DNA from: Acidobacteriaceae bacterium
GTDB taxonomy: Bacteria > Acidobacteriota > Terriglobia > Terriglobales > Acidobacteriaceae
NCBI GenBank assembly: GCA_003134995.1
Contig: PLDC01000012.1
Span: 1-64,000 of the forward strand
Length of the DNA stretch: 64,000 nt
Reading direction: 5' to 3'
The translations under genes were made by a program, and so were the position numbers. Under the pieces are notes generated by a model. The model was given only the letters and a program-made list of their open reading frames with translations. It was not told the origin of the DNA and ran no database searches. Positions 45,065 to 53,156 of the stretch are shown one piece after another. Numbering within the stretch: the first letter of the stretch is position 1; every line of letters begins with the position of its first letter.

Positions 45065-45283
45065 TCAGCGCTCAACTGGGCTGCCAAAGCCCACAGAAAG
45101 CACAGGCCGCCGGTGGCAGAAGCACCCGCTAAACCCGCCCTCATCGAAACACGTGCAGCAGGTGTTTCCAAAGCAAAACTGGGGCACGACCCTCCCGTTT
45201 TCCGTTGCATGCCCCAGGTTCAGAGCGTAGTTTTCCTTCCTCTTGCCCAGTGCGGCTTCGGCGGTAAATCCTGGCGTGTTCAT
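45065..45283 (-). CDS. RiPP-like precursor peptide B (PGFTAE leader, 6 Cys)
   Basis: 72-aa peptide: leader MNTPGFTAEAALGKRKENYA, then NGRVVPQ and a compact Cys core with Cys 37, 42, 43, 45, 54 and 56 (FGNTCCTCFDEGGFSGCFC). The tail HRRPVLSVGFGSPVER is Cys-free. GAGGAG lies just upstream. An in-frame ATG at 45373 would add 30 residues, but those are the decayed tail of a duplicated PatG-like gene, so 45283 is chosen. Closest paralogue is peptide A. Confidence 0.72.
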   Translation of the reverse strand: MNTPGFTAEAALGKRKENYALNLGHATENGRVVPQFCFGNTCCTCFDEGGFSGCFCHRRPVLSVGFGSPVER

Positions 45284-45307
45284 TTGTATCTCCTCTCGTC
45301 TGAAATC

Positions 45308-45373
45308 ATCAGATTTGTCACAATAGGGTGGCGCCTTCGTGGCCAGAAACGGAAATTCGCCAGTCACATCCAC
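45308..45373 (-). pseudogene. relic of PatG-like gene 3' end before precursor B
   Basis: The minus strand reads DVTGEFPFLATKAPPYCDK, matching DVTDEFPFLVTKLSPYYDR at the C-terminus of the intact PatG-like protein (45973-46911). The stop is lost and the frame runs on into the precursor B leader. It shows duplication of a unit made of gene tail plus precursor. Confidence 0.8.
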
Positions 45374-45395
45374 CCGTAAATCTCGGAGTGTTCAT
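45318..45395 (-). pseudogene. decayed precursor leader joined to PatG-like tail
   Basis: 25-codon frame MNTPRFTGGCDWRISVSGHE...: its start mirrors M-N-T-P-G-F-T-A-E, but after nine codons it enters the duplicated PatG-like tail in a different frame. Its ATG overlaps the stop of precursor C (ATGA). It marks a recombination junction and is probably not a functional peptide. Confidence 0.65.
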
Positions 45396-45607
45396 TTTAC
45401 TGGGATTTGTACTGGGATCTTGAGACCTCCTCCCACGCCGCCAGTTGTAGCTGGTGCCTGCGGGCAAAGGCAGTAGCAGTCCTCGGGGCAATTCAACGCC
45501 ATAGCTACGGCGCCGCCGGGTGTGCGGTCCGCTCCCACCGCGGGCAGATGGAGACACGCCGGCCGGTTATAGATTGCGGCTTCAGCGGTAAATCCTGGTG
45601 TCTTCAT
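45392..45607 (-). CDS. RiPP-like precursor peptide C (PGFTAE leader, 5 Cys)
   Basis: 71-aa peptide: leader MKTPGFTAEAAIYNRPACLH, then VGADRTPGGAVAMALNCPED and Cys 18, 40, 44, 46 and 48 (NCPEDCYCLCPQAP), ending in a Gly/Pro tail. AAGGAG lies upstream of the ATG. It pairs with peptide D (E-(A/S)-A-x-YNR and R-T-x-x-G-x-V-x-MA shared). The 3' end overlaps a decayed leader, so the last residues may have been altered by the recombination. Confidence 0.7.
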   Translation of the reverse strand: MKTPGFTAEAAIYNRPACLHLPAVGADRTPGGAVAMALNCPEDCYCLCPQAPATTGGVGGGLKIPVQIPVK

Positions 45608-45675
45608 TTTTAGTCTCCTTGGTTTGAGGACATGAAATTCAAAACCGCAGCGAGCGGACTCTCGCTGGCAATAGA

Positions 45676-45708
45676 CCCCACTTCTCGCAAATGACGCGAG
45701 AAATGGGG
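45676..45708 (-). repeat. dispersed CCCCACTTCTCGC palindrome between precursors D and C
   Basis: CCCCACTTCTCGC / GCGAGAAATGGGG with a 7-base loop, placed 12 bases after the stop of precursor D on the minus strand. Third copy of the family with 41026 and 44926. A likely partial terminator, though no strong T-run follows. Confidence 0.7.
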
Positions 45709-45719
45709 CACCCGGCCGT

Positions 45720-45941
45720 TTAATTCACAGGGCAGAGGCTGCCCAGGGGCACGCAAACGTTGCACCCGAAGCCGTCGGGATTCGGACACTCTTTTTTACC
45801 AAGGGGGCACTGGCCGCAGTAGTAGTACCCTGCCATAGTGACGGTGCCGGCGGATGTACGATTCCTCTCCGGCGGGTTCGCGTGGGAAAACGCGGCCCGA
45901 TTGTACGTTGCGGATTCAGCGGTAAATCCTGGCATGTTCAT
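45720..45941 (-). CDS. RiPP-like precursor peptide D (PGFTAE leader, 6 Cys)
   Basis: 73-aa peptide: leader MNMPGFTAESATYNRAAFSH, middle RNRTSAGTVTMAGYYY, and core with Cys 42, 45, 52, 60, 63 and 70 (YYYCGQCPLGKKECPNPD, then FGCNVCVPLGSLC). It starts 31 bases after the PatG-like gene with GAGGAG, so it is the first precursor in the operon and probably the ancestral position. No Cys in the leader; the core is rich in Gly and Pro. Confidence 0.75.
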   Translation of the reverse strand: MNMPGFTAESATYNRAAFSHANPPERNRTSAGTVTMAGYYYCGQCPLGKKECPNPDGFGCNVCVPLGSLCPVN

Positions 45942-45972
45942 TTTGTAATCTCCTCTCTTAATTTGAAAGTCG

Positions 45973-46911
45973 TCAAATTCCGCGGTCGTAGTAAGGTGAC
46001 AGTTTTGTCACCAGGAACGGAAATTCGTCGGTGACGTCGACGCGGACAAAGAATTTGTCGACGACATCGGTGTTGCGATTGGTGTAGGAGAAAATCACGT
46101 CGAGGATTCTGCGGGTGCCGCTTAGCGGCGATCCGTGGACGTGCACGCCGGTTAGCGAAGAATTCAGCGCGAACTCTTCGGCGGCCTTCGCGTAGATGGC
46201 TTGGTAGCGGACTGCTAGATAGTTCAGGGCGCGGTTCTCATCCATGGCGCCGGCGTTATCGGTCATCTGCATGATGCGGTCGAAAAGTTCCTCGGCGGCG
46301 GGAGAGAATTCCTTGGCCGAGATCTTCTCCGGCTTGTGAATTGATTTGATCAGCGTTTCGCGGTCGAAAGAATAAATCTGGTCGAATACGACGATGGGGA
46401 CCATCAAGCCGTTGCACCGTTGCGGCGGAGCGATGGGCCCTAGAGACCCGATAACAATGTCGAGGTCCCAAGGTTGAGGGTTCGGGCGCAGGGCCTCTAC
46501 GAGCAGACTAAGGTCAGCAGAATCGCGCGGGACGAGAATATAGGTTTCGAGGCCCTCGACTGTCAGCACCCAACAGAGCTGCCTGACCAGGTAACGGATT
46601 TCGGGTTTGGAAAGCACAGCGTAGAGAGCCTGGCGGTCGGTGAGGCCGGCAGTCTTTTCGCGGCCGGTGGCCTGGGCGAACTCCTTTTCTACGGAGATGC
46701 TGGGAAAACGCGCCTCGATTCGACCGAGGGCATAGACCCAGGAAGTTGGAGCGGCGGTTGCGCCGTTCGCGGCTGGGGCCGATCCGCAGGACGAGCACGC
46801 TTGGGGCGATACCGAAGAGTTAGTGGGGCTGGTCGATCCGCTTCTTGCTGCCGGATTGTCGACGCCGGTGTTGGCTGGTTGTTCTTGAATTTCAAGGACT
46901 GGTTGTTCCAT
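45973..46911 (-). CDS. PatG C-terminal-domain-like protein
   Basis: 312-aa protein without a protease domain. Residues 1-55 are low-complexity with a CSSC motif; residues ~57-312 (VYALGRIEARFPSISVEKEF, LVRQLCWVLTVEGLETYILV, FSPAAEELFDRIMQMTDNAG, LNYLAVRYQAIYAKAAEEFA) resemble the C-terminal domain that follows the subtilase in PatG-type cyanobactin proteases, annotated as a domain of unknown function. A clear AAGGAG precedes the ATG. It lies between the S8 peptidase pair upstream and the precursors downstream. Its tail has been copied twice among the precursors. Confidence 0.75.
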   Translation of the reverse strand: MEQPVLEIQEQPANTGVDNPAARSGSTSPTNSSVSPQACSSCGSAPAANGATAAPTSWVYALGRIEARFPSISVEKEFAQATGREKTAGLTDRQALYAVLSKPEIRYLVRQLCWVLTVEGLETYILVPRDSADLSLLVEALRPNPQPWDLDIVIGSLGPIAPPQRCNGLMVPIVVFDQIYSFDRETLIKSIHKPEKISAKEFSPAAEELFDRIMQMTDNAGAMDENRALNYLAVRYQAIYAKAAEEFALNSSLTGVHVHGSPLSGTRRILDVIFSYTNRNTDVVDKFFVRVDVTDEFPFLVTKLSPYYDRGI

Positions 46912-46946
46912 TGTGGTGCTCCTTCAGAAGTTTTCTCTTTCCTAAA

Positions 46947-47156
46947 TCATCGCGTGAAAGTCATCCAACGATTCAGCGTGGCGGCTCGTCTTTCGCAGCC
47001 GCCGCACGGCTTGATGCCCATAGCGTAGGTCGCGCGCTTGATGGCATCGCCGAGTCCGATTTCGTCTTCGATTAGAAAGCCCGGCAGCCGCACGCGATGA
47101 GGCTGGCTATTTGGGGCCCCTGTCGCTACCGGCTTCGCTGTTGCTTTCTTCTTCAT
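46947..47156 (-). CDS. small CGGC protein of the peptide operon
   Basis: 69-aa protein: Lys/Ala-rich start, then LPGFLIEDEIGLGDAIKRATYAMGIKPCGGCERRAATLNRWMTF. Its CGGC-x-RRAAxLNRW motif looks like a conserved compact helical unit with a possible redox or metal-binding Cys pair. Its start overlaps the stop of the S8 peptidase gene (TAATG), so the two are translationally coupled. LPGF-like wording in its N-terminal half recalls the PGF of the precursors but may be chance. Function unknown. Confidence 0.65.
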   Translation of the reverse strand: MKKKATAKPVATGAPNSQPHRVRLPGFLIEDEIGLGDAIKRATYAMGIKPCGGCERRAATLNRWMTFTR

Positions 47157-48031
47157 TACTGCGTTCTCAAGGCAGAACTCATTGCTTCGAATGCAGACCA
47201 GGCGTTCAGCAAGGGTGGCGCGATTGCCTTACGACGCTCGGCGCCCGCTTGCGTGACGGCTAACTTAATTTGCGCTGCGCTTGCGGTGGAAAACTCCGAC
47301 CAGAGCAGAGCAATTGTTCCCACCACAAAGGGCACCGCGGCGCTAGTTCCTCCGAATGTTTGCGGCTTGCCATTGGTCGCGAGACTTGTGATGTTTTCGC
47401 CCGGTGCCGTCAGGCCATGCCTTCCTATGGAGCTACCTAAGTTGGACGCCGCCATCATTCGTGCTTGCAGATCGCATGCGGCGACCGGAATTGACCACGG
47501 ATGACGAGTAAGAACTGAACTGCCCACGCTTCCCTGATTTCCTGCCGCAACCACGACGATAACGTTGCGGCGTGCAGCATGATTTAAAGCTTCTTCCAGT
47601 TCGCGCTCGCCGTTGGCCGATGGTTGGGAGACGGCGGCGCTTAGATTGATAACTCGAGCTCCGGCCGCAATCGTTTCGACGATTGCCGTCGCCAATTCTT
47701 CCGGCTTCGCGCTTGGCATATCCCCGTTGGCCGACGAACTCTCGGCAAATATGGGGCGCACTAACAAAGTGCAGCCTGGACAAATCGCTGGCGCCGCGGA
47801 GCCCCGTTTTGCCAGCAGCATTCCGGCGACGAATGTTCCGTGCATGCACGCCAGGCTGCTTGCGGTGGAACACGCCCCGGATTGTTTGCCTGGGACCTGG
47901 TGAATGTTATGAACGGCGAGATCGGAGCGGTCGAGGGCTACGGGGCCATCGATGAGTCCGATCTTGATTTCGGCTCGGCCGCTCGTGCGGGCCATCAATG
48001 GAGTGAGGTTCACTAAATCCAGCGGTCCCAT
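47156..48031 (-). CDS. S8 family peptidase, PatA/PatG-like subtilase
   Basis: 291-aa subtilisin-fold protease without signal peptide: catalytic D28 (IGLIDGPV), H64 (CMHGTFVAGML), oxyanion N165 (VVAAGNQG) and S230 (GGTSAAVPF). The compact cytoplasmic form, ICPGCTLLVRPIF segment and next-door PatG C-terminal-like gene match the PatA/PatG protease group that cleaves cyanobactin precursors. It is first in the operon and likely removes the PGFTAE leader. Start is uncertain: a GGGGAG lies ~25 bases before this ATG, so an earlier non-ATG start is possible. Confidence 0.85.
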   Translation of the reverse strand: MGPLDLVNLTPLMARTSGRAEIKIGLIDGPVALDRSDLAVHNIHQVPGKQSGACSTASSLACMHGTFVAGMLLAKRGSAAPAICPGCTLLVRPIFAESSSANGDMPSAKPEELATAIVETIAAGARVINLSAAVSQPSANGERELEEALNHAARRNVIVVVAAGNQGSVGSSVLTRHPWSIPVAACDLQARMMAASNLGSSIGRHGLTAPGENITSLATNGKPQTFGGTSAAVPFVVGTIALLWSEFSTASAAQIKLAVTQAGAERRKAIAPPLLNAWSAFEAMSSALRTQ

Positions 48032-48391
48032 ATCCAGATCCCATGAAACTCCCCGATTGATGCCGAAAGGAACACCGAAAAAAGGCGTCTGCTCCTTCGT
48101 TCGAGTACGTAATTAATTTCCCTGGGGTAAGTGACCTGTGAAAACCTGGGTTCGTTCGTCCCAGCCGCGAGTAGCTTCGACCAACTGAATGGACAGGGTG
48201 GTCGAGTCGCGACTTAGCGGATTAACTTTCCTCTTGTAACTGGGGATTGTCAAGAAAAAAGTTATATGGCTCAACGGGGCTTGGCGGCGCAGACGGCGAG
48301 GGGACGATTTACTTTTTCCTTAGGGCTTGCGAGAATCAGGAGCCCCGTCCAGTGAAGCTTGGACGGGGCACTTTCGGCGGGTCAACTCGCT
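48032..48391. other. upstream region of the peptide operon
   Basis: 360 bases with no supported gene. A 10-bp stem GCCCCGTCCA / TGGACGGGGC (48342-48369) lies just downstream of the minus-strand GloVer gene and may end its transcript, though no T-run follows. An AT-richer segment (about 48240-48265) may carry the promoter of the S8 peptidase operon. Confidence 0.45.
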
Positions 48392-49858
48392 CTAGTTGAC
48401 TGTGAAAACTACGTTGCTGGTGAGCGTTCCGGTGGGAGTGGTCACCTGAACGCTGCCGGTGGTGGCTCCGGTTGGAACCGTGGTGCGGATGGCGGAGGCG
48501 GAGATGACTGTGAACGCCGCTGCCGTGCCGTTGAATTTGACTCTGGTGGTGCCGATGAGATTGTTGCCGAGAATCAGGATTGAGGAGCCGACGCGGCCGA
48601 GCGTGGGCACGGTTTTCGCGAATGCGGGTAATCCCATGCTCAGGCGGTAGATTGTGCCGTCACCATAGAGGCCCTCGAACATTGCGGTGCCGTAGAAATT
48701 GCCGTTGGTGGCCTGCATCAATCCTACTGGGGTCAGGCCCTCGGCCACAGTGAAGTTGTGCAGCGTGGTCAACACACCTGCCGGGGTCATCTGGAAGATG
48801 GTACCAGCGTTGTGCGAGCCGCCGGCGCCGGTGACGCCGTAGAAGTTTCCGTCCGTGCCTTGAACCATTCCTGCGGGGCCGGCACCGTCAGGGCAGCCGG
48901 TGGTATTGCAAAAGATGTAAAGCGAAGTCAGCACGCCGGCGGAAGTGATTTTGAAAATCACGCCGCAGCCTACCTCTTTGCAATTCAGGTTGCCGCCGAT
49001 TGCGCTGGTGCCGTAAAAGTCTCCATCGGCCGCTTGAATGATGCCGCCCGGCTCTCGGCCGTCAGCGCAATTGCCCAAGGCACAAAAACCGTAGAGCGAA
49101 GTGAAGACGCCGTGAGAGGTGATTTTGAAAAACGAGCCTGCGCCCAGAGATCCGCCGATGGTGGTGAGGCCGTAAAAGTTGCCGTCGGTGGCTTGGACGA
49201 GCGCACCTGGCTGGTCACCATCGGCACAGTTCGGTTGAGAACGGAAATTGTAAAGCGTGGTGAGCACGCCCGCCGGAGTCATTTTATAGACAGTGCCGCC
49301 CTGGCTGGGAGCAGAGTGAGTGCCGCCGCCGAGCGTGGTGGCATAAAAATTTCCATCACTGCCCTGAATCAGGCTGTTGGGAAAACTTCCGTCGTCGCAG
49401 TTAGTAAGTGCGCAGAAGTTATATATGGTGGTCATGCCCGGAGCGGGGCCGACCTTGTAAATCGTACCTCCACCGTAGAGGCCGCAGCCGCGCGTGGTTC
49501 CATAGATGCCGGTGTTTGTGGCCTGCAACAATCCCGCGCTGGGGTTGCAGCCATCAGTGCAGGTATCGTCATCGCAGAAGCTATACAAGGTGGTGATTGC
49601 GCCCGATGGCGACATCTTGAAGGCGGTGCCGTTGGCCAACTCTTGCGTGCCACCGTCGGTGGCGCTGGCGTAGAAGTTTCCGTCGACGCCCTGGGTCAGG
49701 GTGTCTTCGGGAGCCGCGCCGTCGGTACCGTTGAAGTTTTGGATTACTGTGAAGGTTTGTGCGGAAGCGGCTGCGGTCAATAATACAAAAACGGCAAGAA
49801 TTGTATTGAGCAGGGTCTTTGCCAGTGAAAGAGTTGTGCGTGTCACGAGGCGCCTCAT
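48392..49858 (-). CDS. secreted GloVer-repeat protein with C-terminal IPT/TIG-like domain
   Basis: 488-aa exported protein. Signal peptide (LLNTILAVFVLLTAAASAQ), then about nine ~40-residue repeats of the GloVer (choice-of-anchor tandem repeat) type, for example FCDDDTCTDGCNPSAGLLQA and DGNFYATTLGGG...GGTVYKMTPAG, predicted to form a beta-propeller. Residues ~405-488 look like an IPT/TIG Ig-like domain (GSSILILGNNLIGTTRVKFN). Function unknown; surface binding is a guess. A paralogue is at 58542-59864. Confidence 0.85.
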   Translation of the reverse strand: MRRLVTRTTLSLAKTLLNTILAVFVLLTAAASAQTFTVIQNFNGTDGAAPEDTLTQGVDGNFYASATDGGTQELANGTAFKMSPSGAITTLYSFCDDDTCTDGCNPSAGLLQATNTGIYGTTRGCGLYGGGTIYKVGPAPGMTTIYNFCALTNCDDGSFPNSLIQGSDGNFYATTLGGGTHSAPSQGGTVYKMTPAGVLTTLYNFRSQPNCADGDQPGALVQATDGNFYGLTTIGGSLGAGSFFKITSHGVFTSLYGFCALGNCADGREPGGIIQAADGDFYGTSAIGGNLNCKEVGCGVIFKITSAGVLTSLYIFCNTTGCPDGAGPAGMVQGTDGNFYGVTGAGGSHNAGTIFQMTPAGVLTTLHNFTVAEGLTPVGLMQATNGNFYGTAMFEGLYGDGTIYRLSMGLPAFAKTVPTLGRVGSSILILGNNLIGTTRVKFNGTAAAFTVISASAIRTTVPTGATTGSVQVTTPTGTLTSNVVFTVN

Positions 49859-50098
49859 GAAAGGGTTGAAAGTCTCGAGTTAGAAAACCTTGCAGCTGGA
49901 AGTCAGAGCTTCTACTTAGGGGAGACCGGAAGTATACAACACATCGGCTGCGGGCTTTCAGCTATCAGCTAAACCCTGGAGCGATGGATGGCTCGATTTT
50001 GCGCGTGCGCCGGATTCCAGGGCGCTGTTGCTCCTCCATGTCCCGGGACTAGACAGAGGACGCGCGGATGGCGCACTCTCTTTTCTTGTGCCACGAGC

Positions 50099-51028
50099 AT
50101 GAAAGGCTCCAACTTGAAACGCAGACCATCCACCCTCAGCGTGTTGGGCACCGAGCAGGCCAACCACGCTGCCGCTGACCTTGATCGCAAATCTTCGCTT
50201 GAGATCGCACAACTTATCAACGCTGAAGATGCAACCGTTGCGCTGGCCGTGAGGCGCGCGTTGCCGCAGATTGCGCGGGCCATTGATGAAGTCAGTGCCG
50301 CGCTTCGCCGCAGCGGACGCCTGATCTATGTAGGGGCTGGAACCAGCGGTCGCATCGCCGCGCTTGACGCCGTGGAAGTCTTGCCTACCTTCAATGTTGA
50401 TCGCGTCCACTTCATCATCGCGGGAGGGGCGAAAGCTCTGGCCTCGGCCTCAGAGATCAGCGAAGATGATTCGACCGCGGGGCGCAAAGAAATGTCGAAG
50501 CGCAGGCCCGGCAAGCGCGATGTGGTCGTGGGAATTGCTTCGAGCGGACGCACTCCGTTTACCGTGGCCGCTATTGCCGAAGCTCGGCGGCGCGGAGCGC
50601 GCACCATCGCTGTGACCTGCAATACGAACTCCCCCCTCGAACGTGCCGCTCATTTCGCGATCGTCACGCAGGTTGGGCCTGAGGTGCTTGCCGGGTCGTC
50701 GCGAATGAAAGCTGGCACCGCACACAAAATGGTTCTCAACATGATCTCGACCGCAGCGATGACTCGCCTGGGCTATGTGTATGGCAACCTGATGGTCAAC
50801 GTGGTTCCGAAGAACGAAAAGCTGATGCAGCGCGCCGTCGGCATATTGGAACAAGCGACGGGAGCGGATCACGAGTCGGCGCGCGGTGCCCTGAAAGTCT
50901 CGGGCAATCGGACTCCTGTGGCGCTCGTGATGCTGGCGGCGGGCGTGGGCCGTGCCGAAGCGATGGCCGCATTAAAGAAAGCCAAAGGGAACGTCCGCAA
51001 AGCGATTGCAGACGCGAAACCCCGGTAA
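50099..51028 (+). CDS. murQ: N-acetylmuramic acid 6-phosphate etherase
   Basis: 309-aa SIS-domain enzyme that removes D-lactate from MurNAc-6-P to give GlcNAc-6-P in peptidoglycan recycling. LGTEQANHAAADLDRKSSLEIAQLINAED at the N-terminus, SGRLIYVGAGTSGRIAALDA (sugar-phosphate site), VGIASSGRTPF and SSRMKAGTAHKMVLNMISTAAM are family signatures. Start MKGSNLKRRPSTLSVL fits the family; the longer frame from 49988 does not. No murP transporter or anmK-type kinase is adjacent. Confidence 0.92.
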   Translation: MKGSNLKRRPSTLSVLGTEQANHAAADLDRKSSLEIAQLINAEDATVALAVRRALPQIARAIDEVSAALRRSGRLIYVGAGTSGRIAALDAVEVLPTFNVDRVHFIIAGGAKALASASEISEDDSTAGRKEMSKRRPGKRDVVVGIASSGRTPFTVAAIAEARRRGARTIAVTCNTNSPLERAAHFAIVTQVGPEVLAGSSRMKAGTAHKMVLNMISTAAMTRLGYVYGNLMVNVVPKNEKLMQRAVGILEQATGADHESARGALKVSGNRTPVALVMLAAGVGRAEAMAALKKAKGNVRKAIADAKPR

Positions 51029-51062
51029 ATGTTGCTCGAATATGCTGGACGGGCTTCGGAAA

Positions 51063-51090
51063 TCTGGCATATACTGCTGTATATGCCAGA
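51063..51090. promoter_or_regulatory. palindromic operator of vapBC
   Basis: Perfect 11-bp inverted repeat TCTGGCATATA / TATATGCCAGA with a 6-base spacer, 29 bases before the vapB start. This is the expected place and form of a site for autorepression by the VapBC complex. Because GGGGTTTTTT follows, the same hairpin could also end the murQ transcript. Confidence 0.75.
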
Positions 51091-51118
51091 GGGGTTTTTT
51101 CTCCCGCCAAGAATGAAC

Positions 51119-51346
51119 ATGCAACGCAAAGCAAAAATCTTCATGAATAATCGGAGCCAGGCCGTGCGCCTGCCCAAGGACTTTCAGTTCGATACTCACG
51201 AAGTATTCATCCGAAAAGAAGGCAGCGAGGTTGTCTTATCGCCGCGTCCGTCGGACTGGTCGGCCTATCTGGCCGAAGGCCCAGTGGCTTCATCCTCGTT
51301 CATGGAAGGCGTCGAAGACCTGCCTCCACAAGAGCGCGAGCGCTGA
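51119..51346 (+). CDS. VapB-type antitoxin (AbrB/MazE fold)
   Basis: 75-aa protein: KIFMNNRSQAVRLPKDFQF is the swapped-hairpin DNA-binding domain, then EVFIRKEGSEVVLSPRPSDW and an acidic C-terminal tail (SSFMEGVEDLPPQERE) that would block the toxin active site. The stop overlaps the vapC start (TGATG). Start MQRKAKIF fits the family; MNM six bases upstream is possible. Confidence 0.88.
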   Translation: MQRKAKIFMNNRSQAVRLPKDFQFDTHEVFIRKEGSEVVLSPRPSDWSAYLAEGPVASSSFMEGVEDLPPQERER

Positions 51347-51756
51347 TGCCGCGCTACATGCTCGACACCGACACATGCTCCTACATCATGCGGCGTTCGC
51401 CGGATGCGGTGGTGAAAAGACTCGCCAAGGTTCCCGTCGACGATGTATGCATTTCCGTAATCACAAAGTCGGAACTGTTGTTCGGGGTCGAAGTGTCTCC
51501 GAAGAGGCGGCAGGATGAAGCTGCGCTTGACGCTTTTCTGCGCTACCTTGAGGTTCTCGATTTTCCTGATAAGGCATCTTCGCACTACGCCAAGATTCGC
51601 GCGGACCTCAAGTCGCGTGGAGCCATGATTGGAGCGAACGATCTGCTGATCGCGGCCCACGCGCGCAGTCTCGGCCTGACTCTGATTACGAATAACACCA
51701 AAGAGTTTCGACGGGCTAGCGGTTTGTCCATCGAGAATTGGACGATTAGGGTGTAA
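51346..51756 (+). CDS. VapC-type PIN-domain toxin
   Basis: 136-aa PIN ribonuclease. Acidic residues at the active site are visible: D7 (YMLDTDTCSYIM), the Glu of VITKSELLFGV and ANDLLIAAHARSLGLTLITNNTKEF. VapC toxins cleave tRNAs or rRNA. It is coupled to vapB. The module is inserted between murQ and murA and is unrelated to the cell-wall genes around it. Confidence 0.9.
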   Translation: MPRYMLDTDTCSYIMRRSPDAVVKRLAKVPVDDVCISVITKSELLFGVEVSPKRRQDEAALDAFLRYLEVLDFPDKASSHYAKIRADLKSRGAMIGANDLLIAAHARSLGLTLITNNTKEFRRASGLSIENWTIRV

Positions 51757-51881
51757 GTGTTTTCTCCCGCACCCTGCAACGGTCCAACTTCTTCGAAGAA
51801 ACGGAAGCCCGTGCCCACTCGATTACCACACCCACTCCAATTCCCCGCTAAAATAACTCGTTACCCCGAACTTCTAATTCA

Positions 51882-53152
<1,271 letters not shown>

Positions 53153-53156
<4 letters not shown>

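Noticed and set aside
44557-45210. 217-aa reading of the precursor A frame
   Set aside because: The first 120 residues run through palindromes and a gene-tail relic; the strong ribosome site is at the internal MDTPGFTAE start.
48758-49783. 341-aa plus-strand open frame
   Set aside because: It is opposite the GloVer-repeat gene and shows its periodicity in reverse; composition (Gly/Arg/Ala) is that of a GC-rich shadow with no ribosome site.
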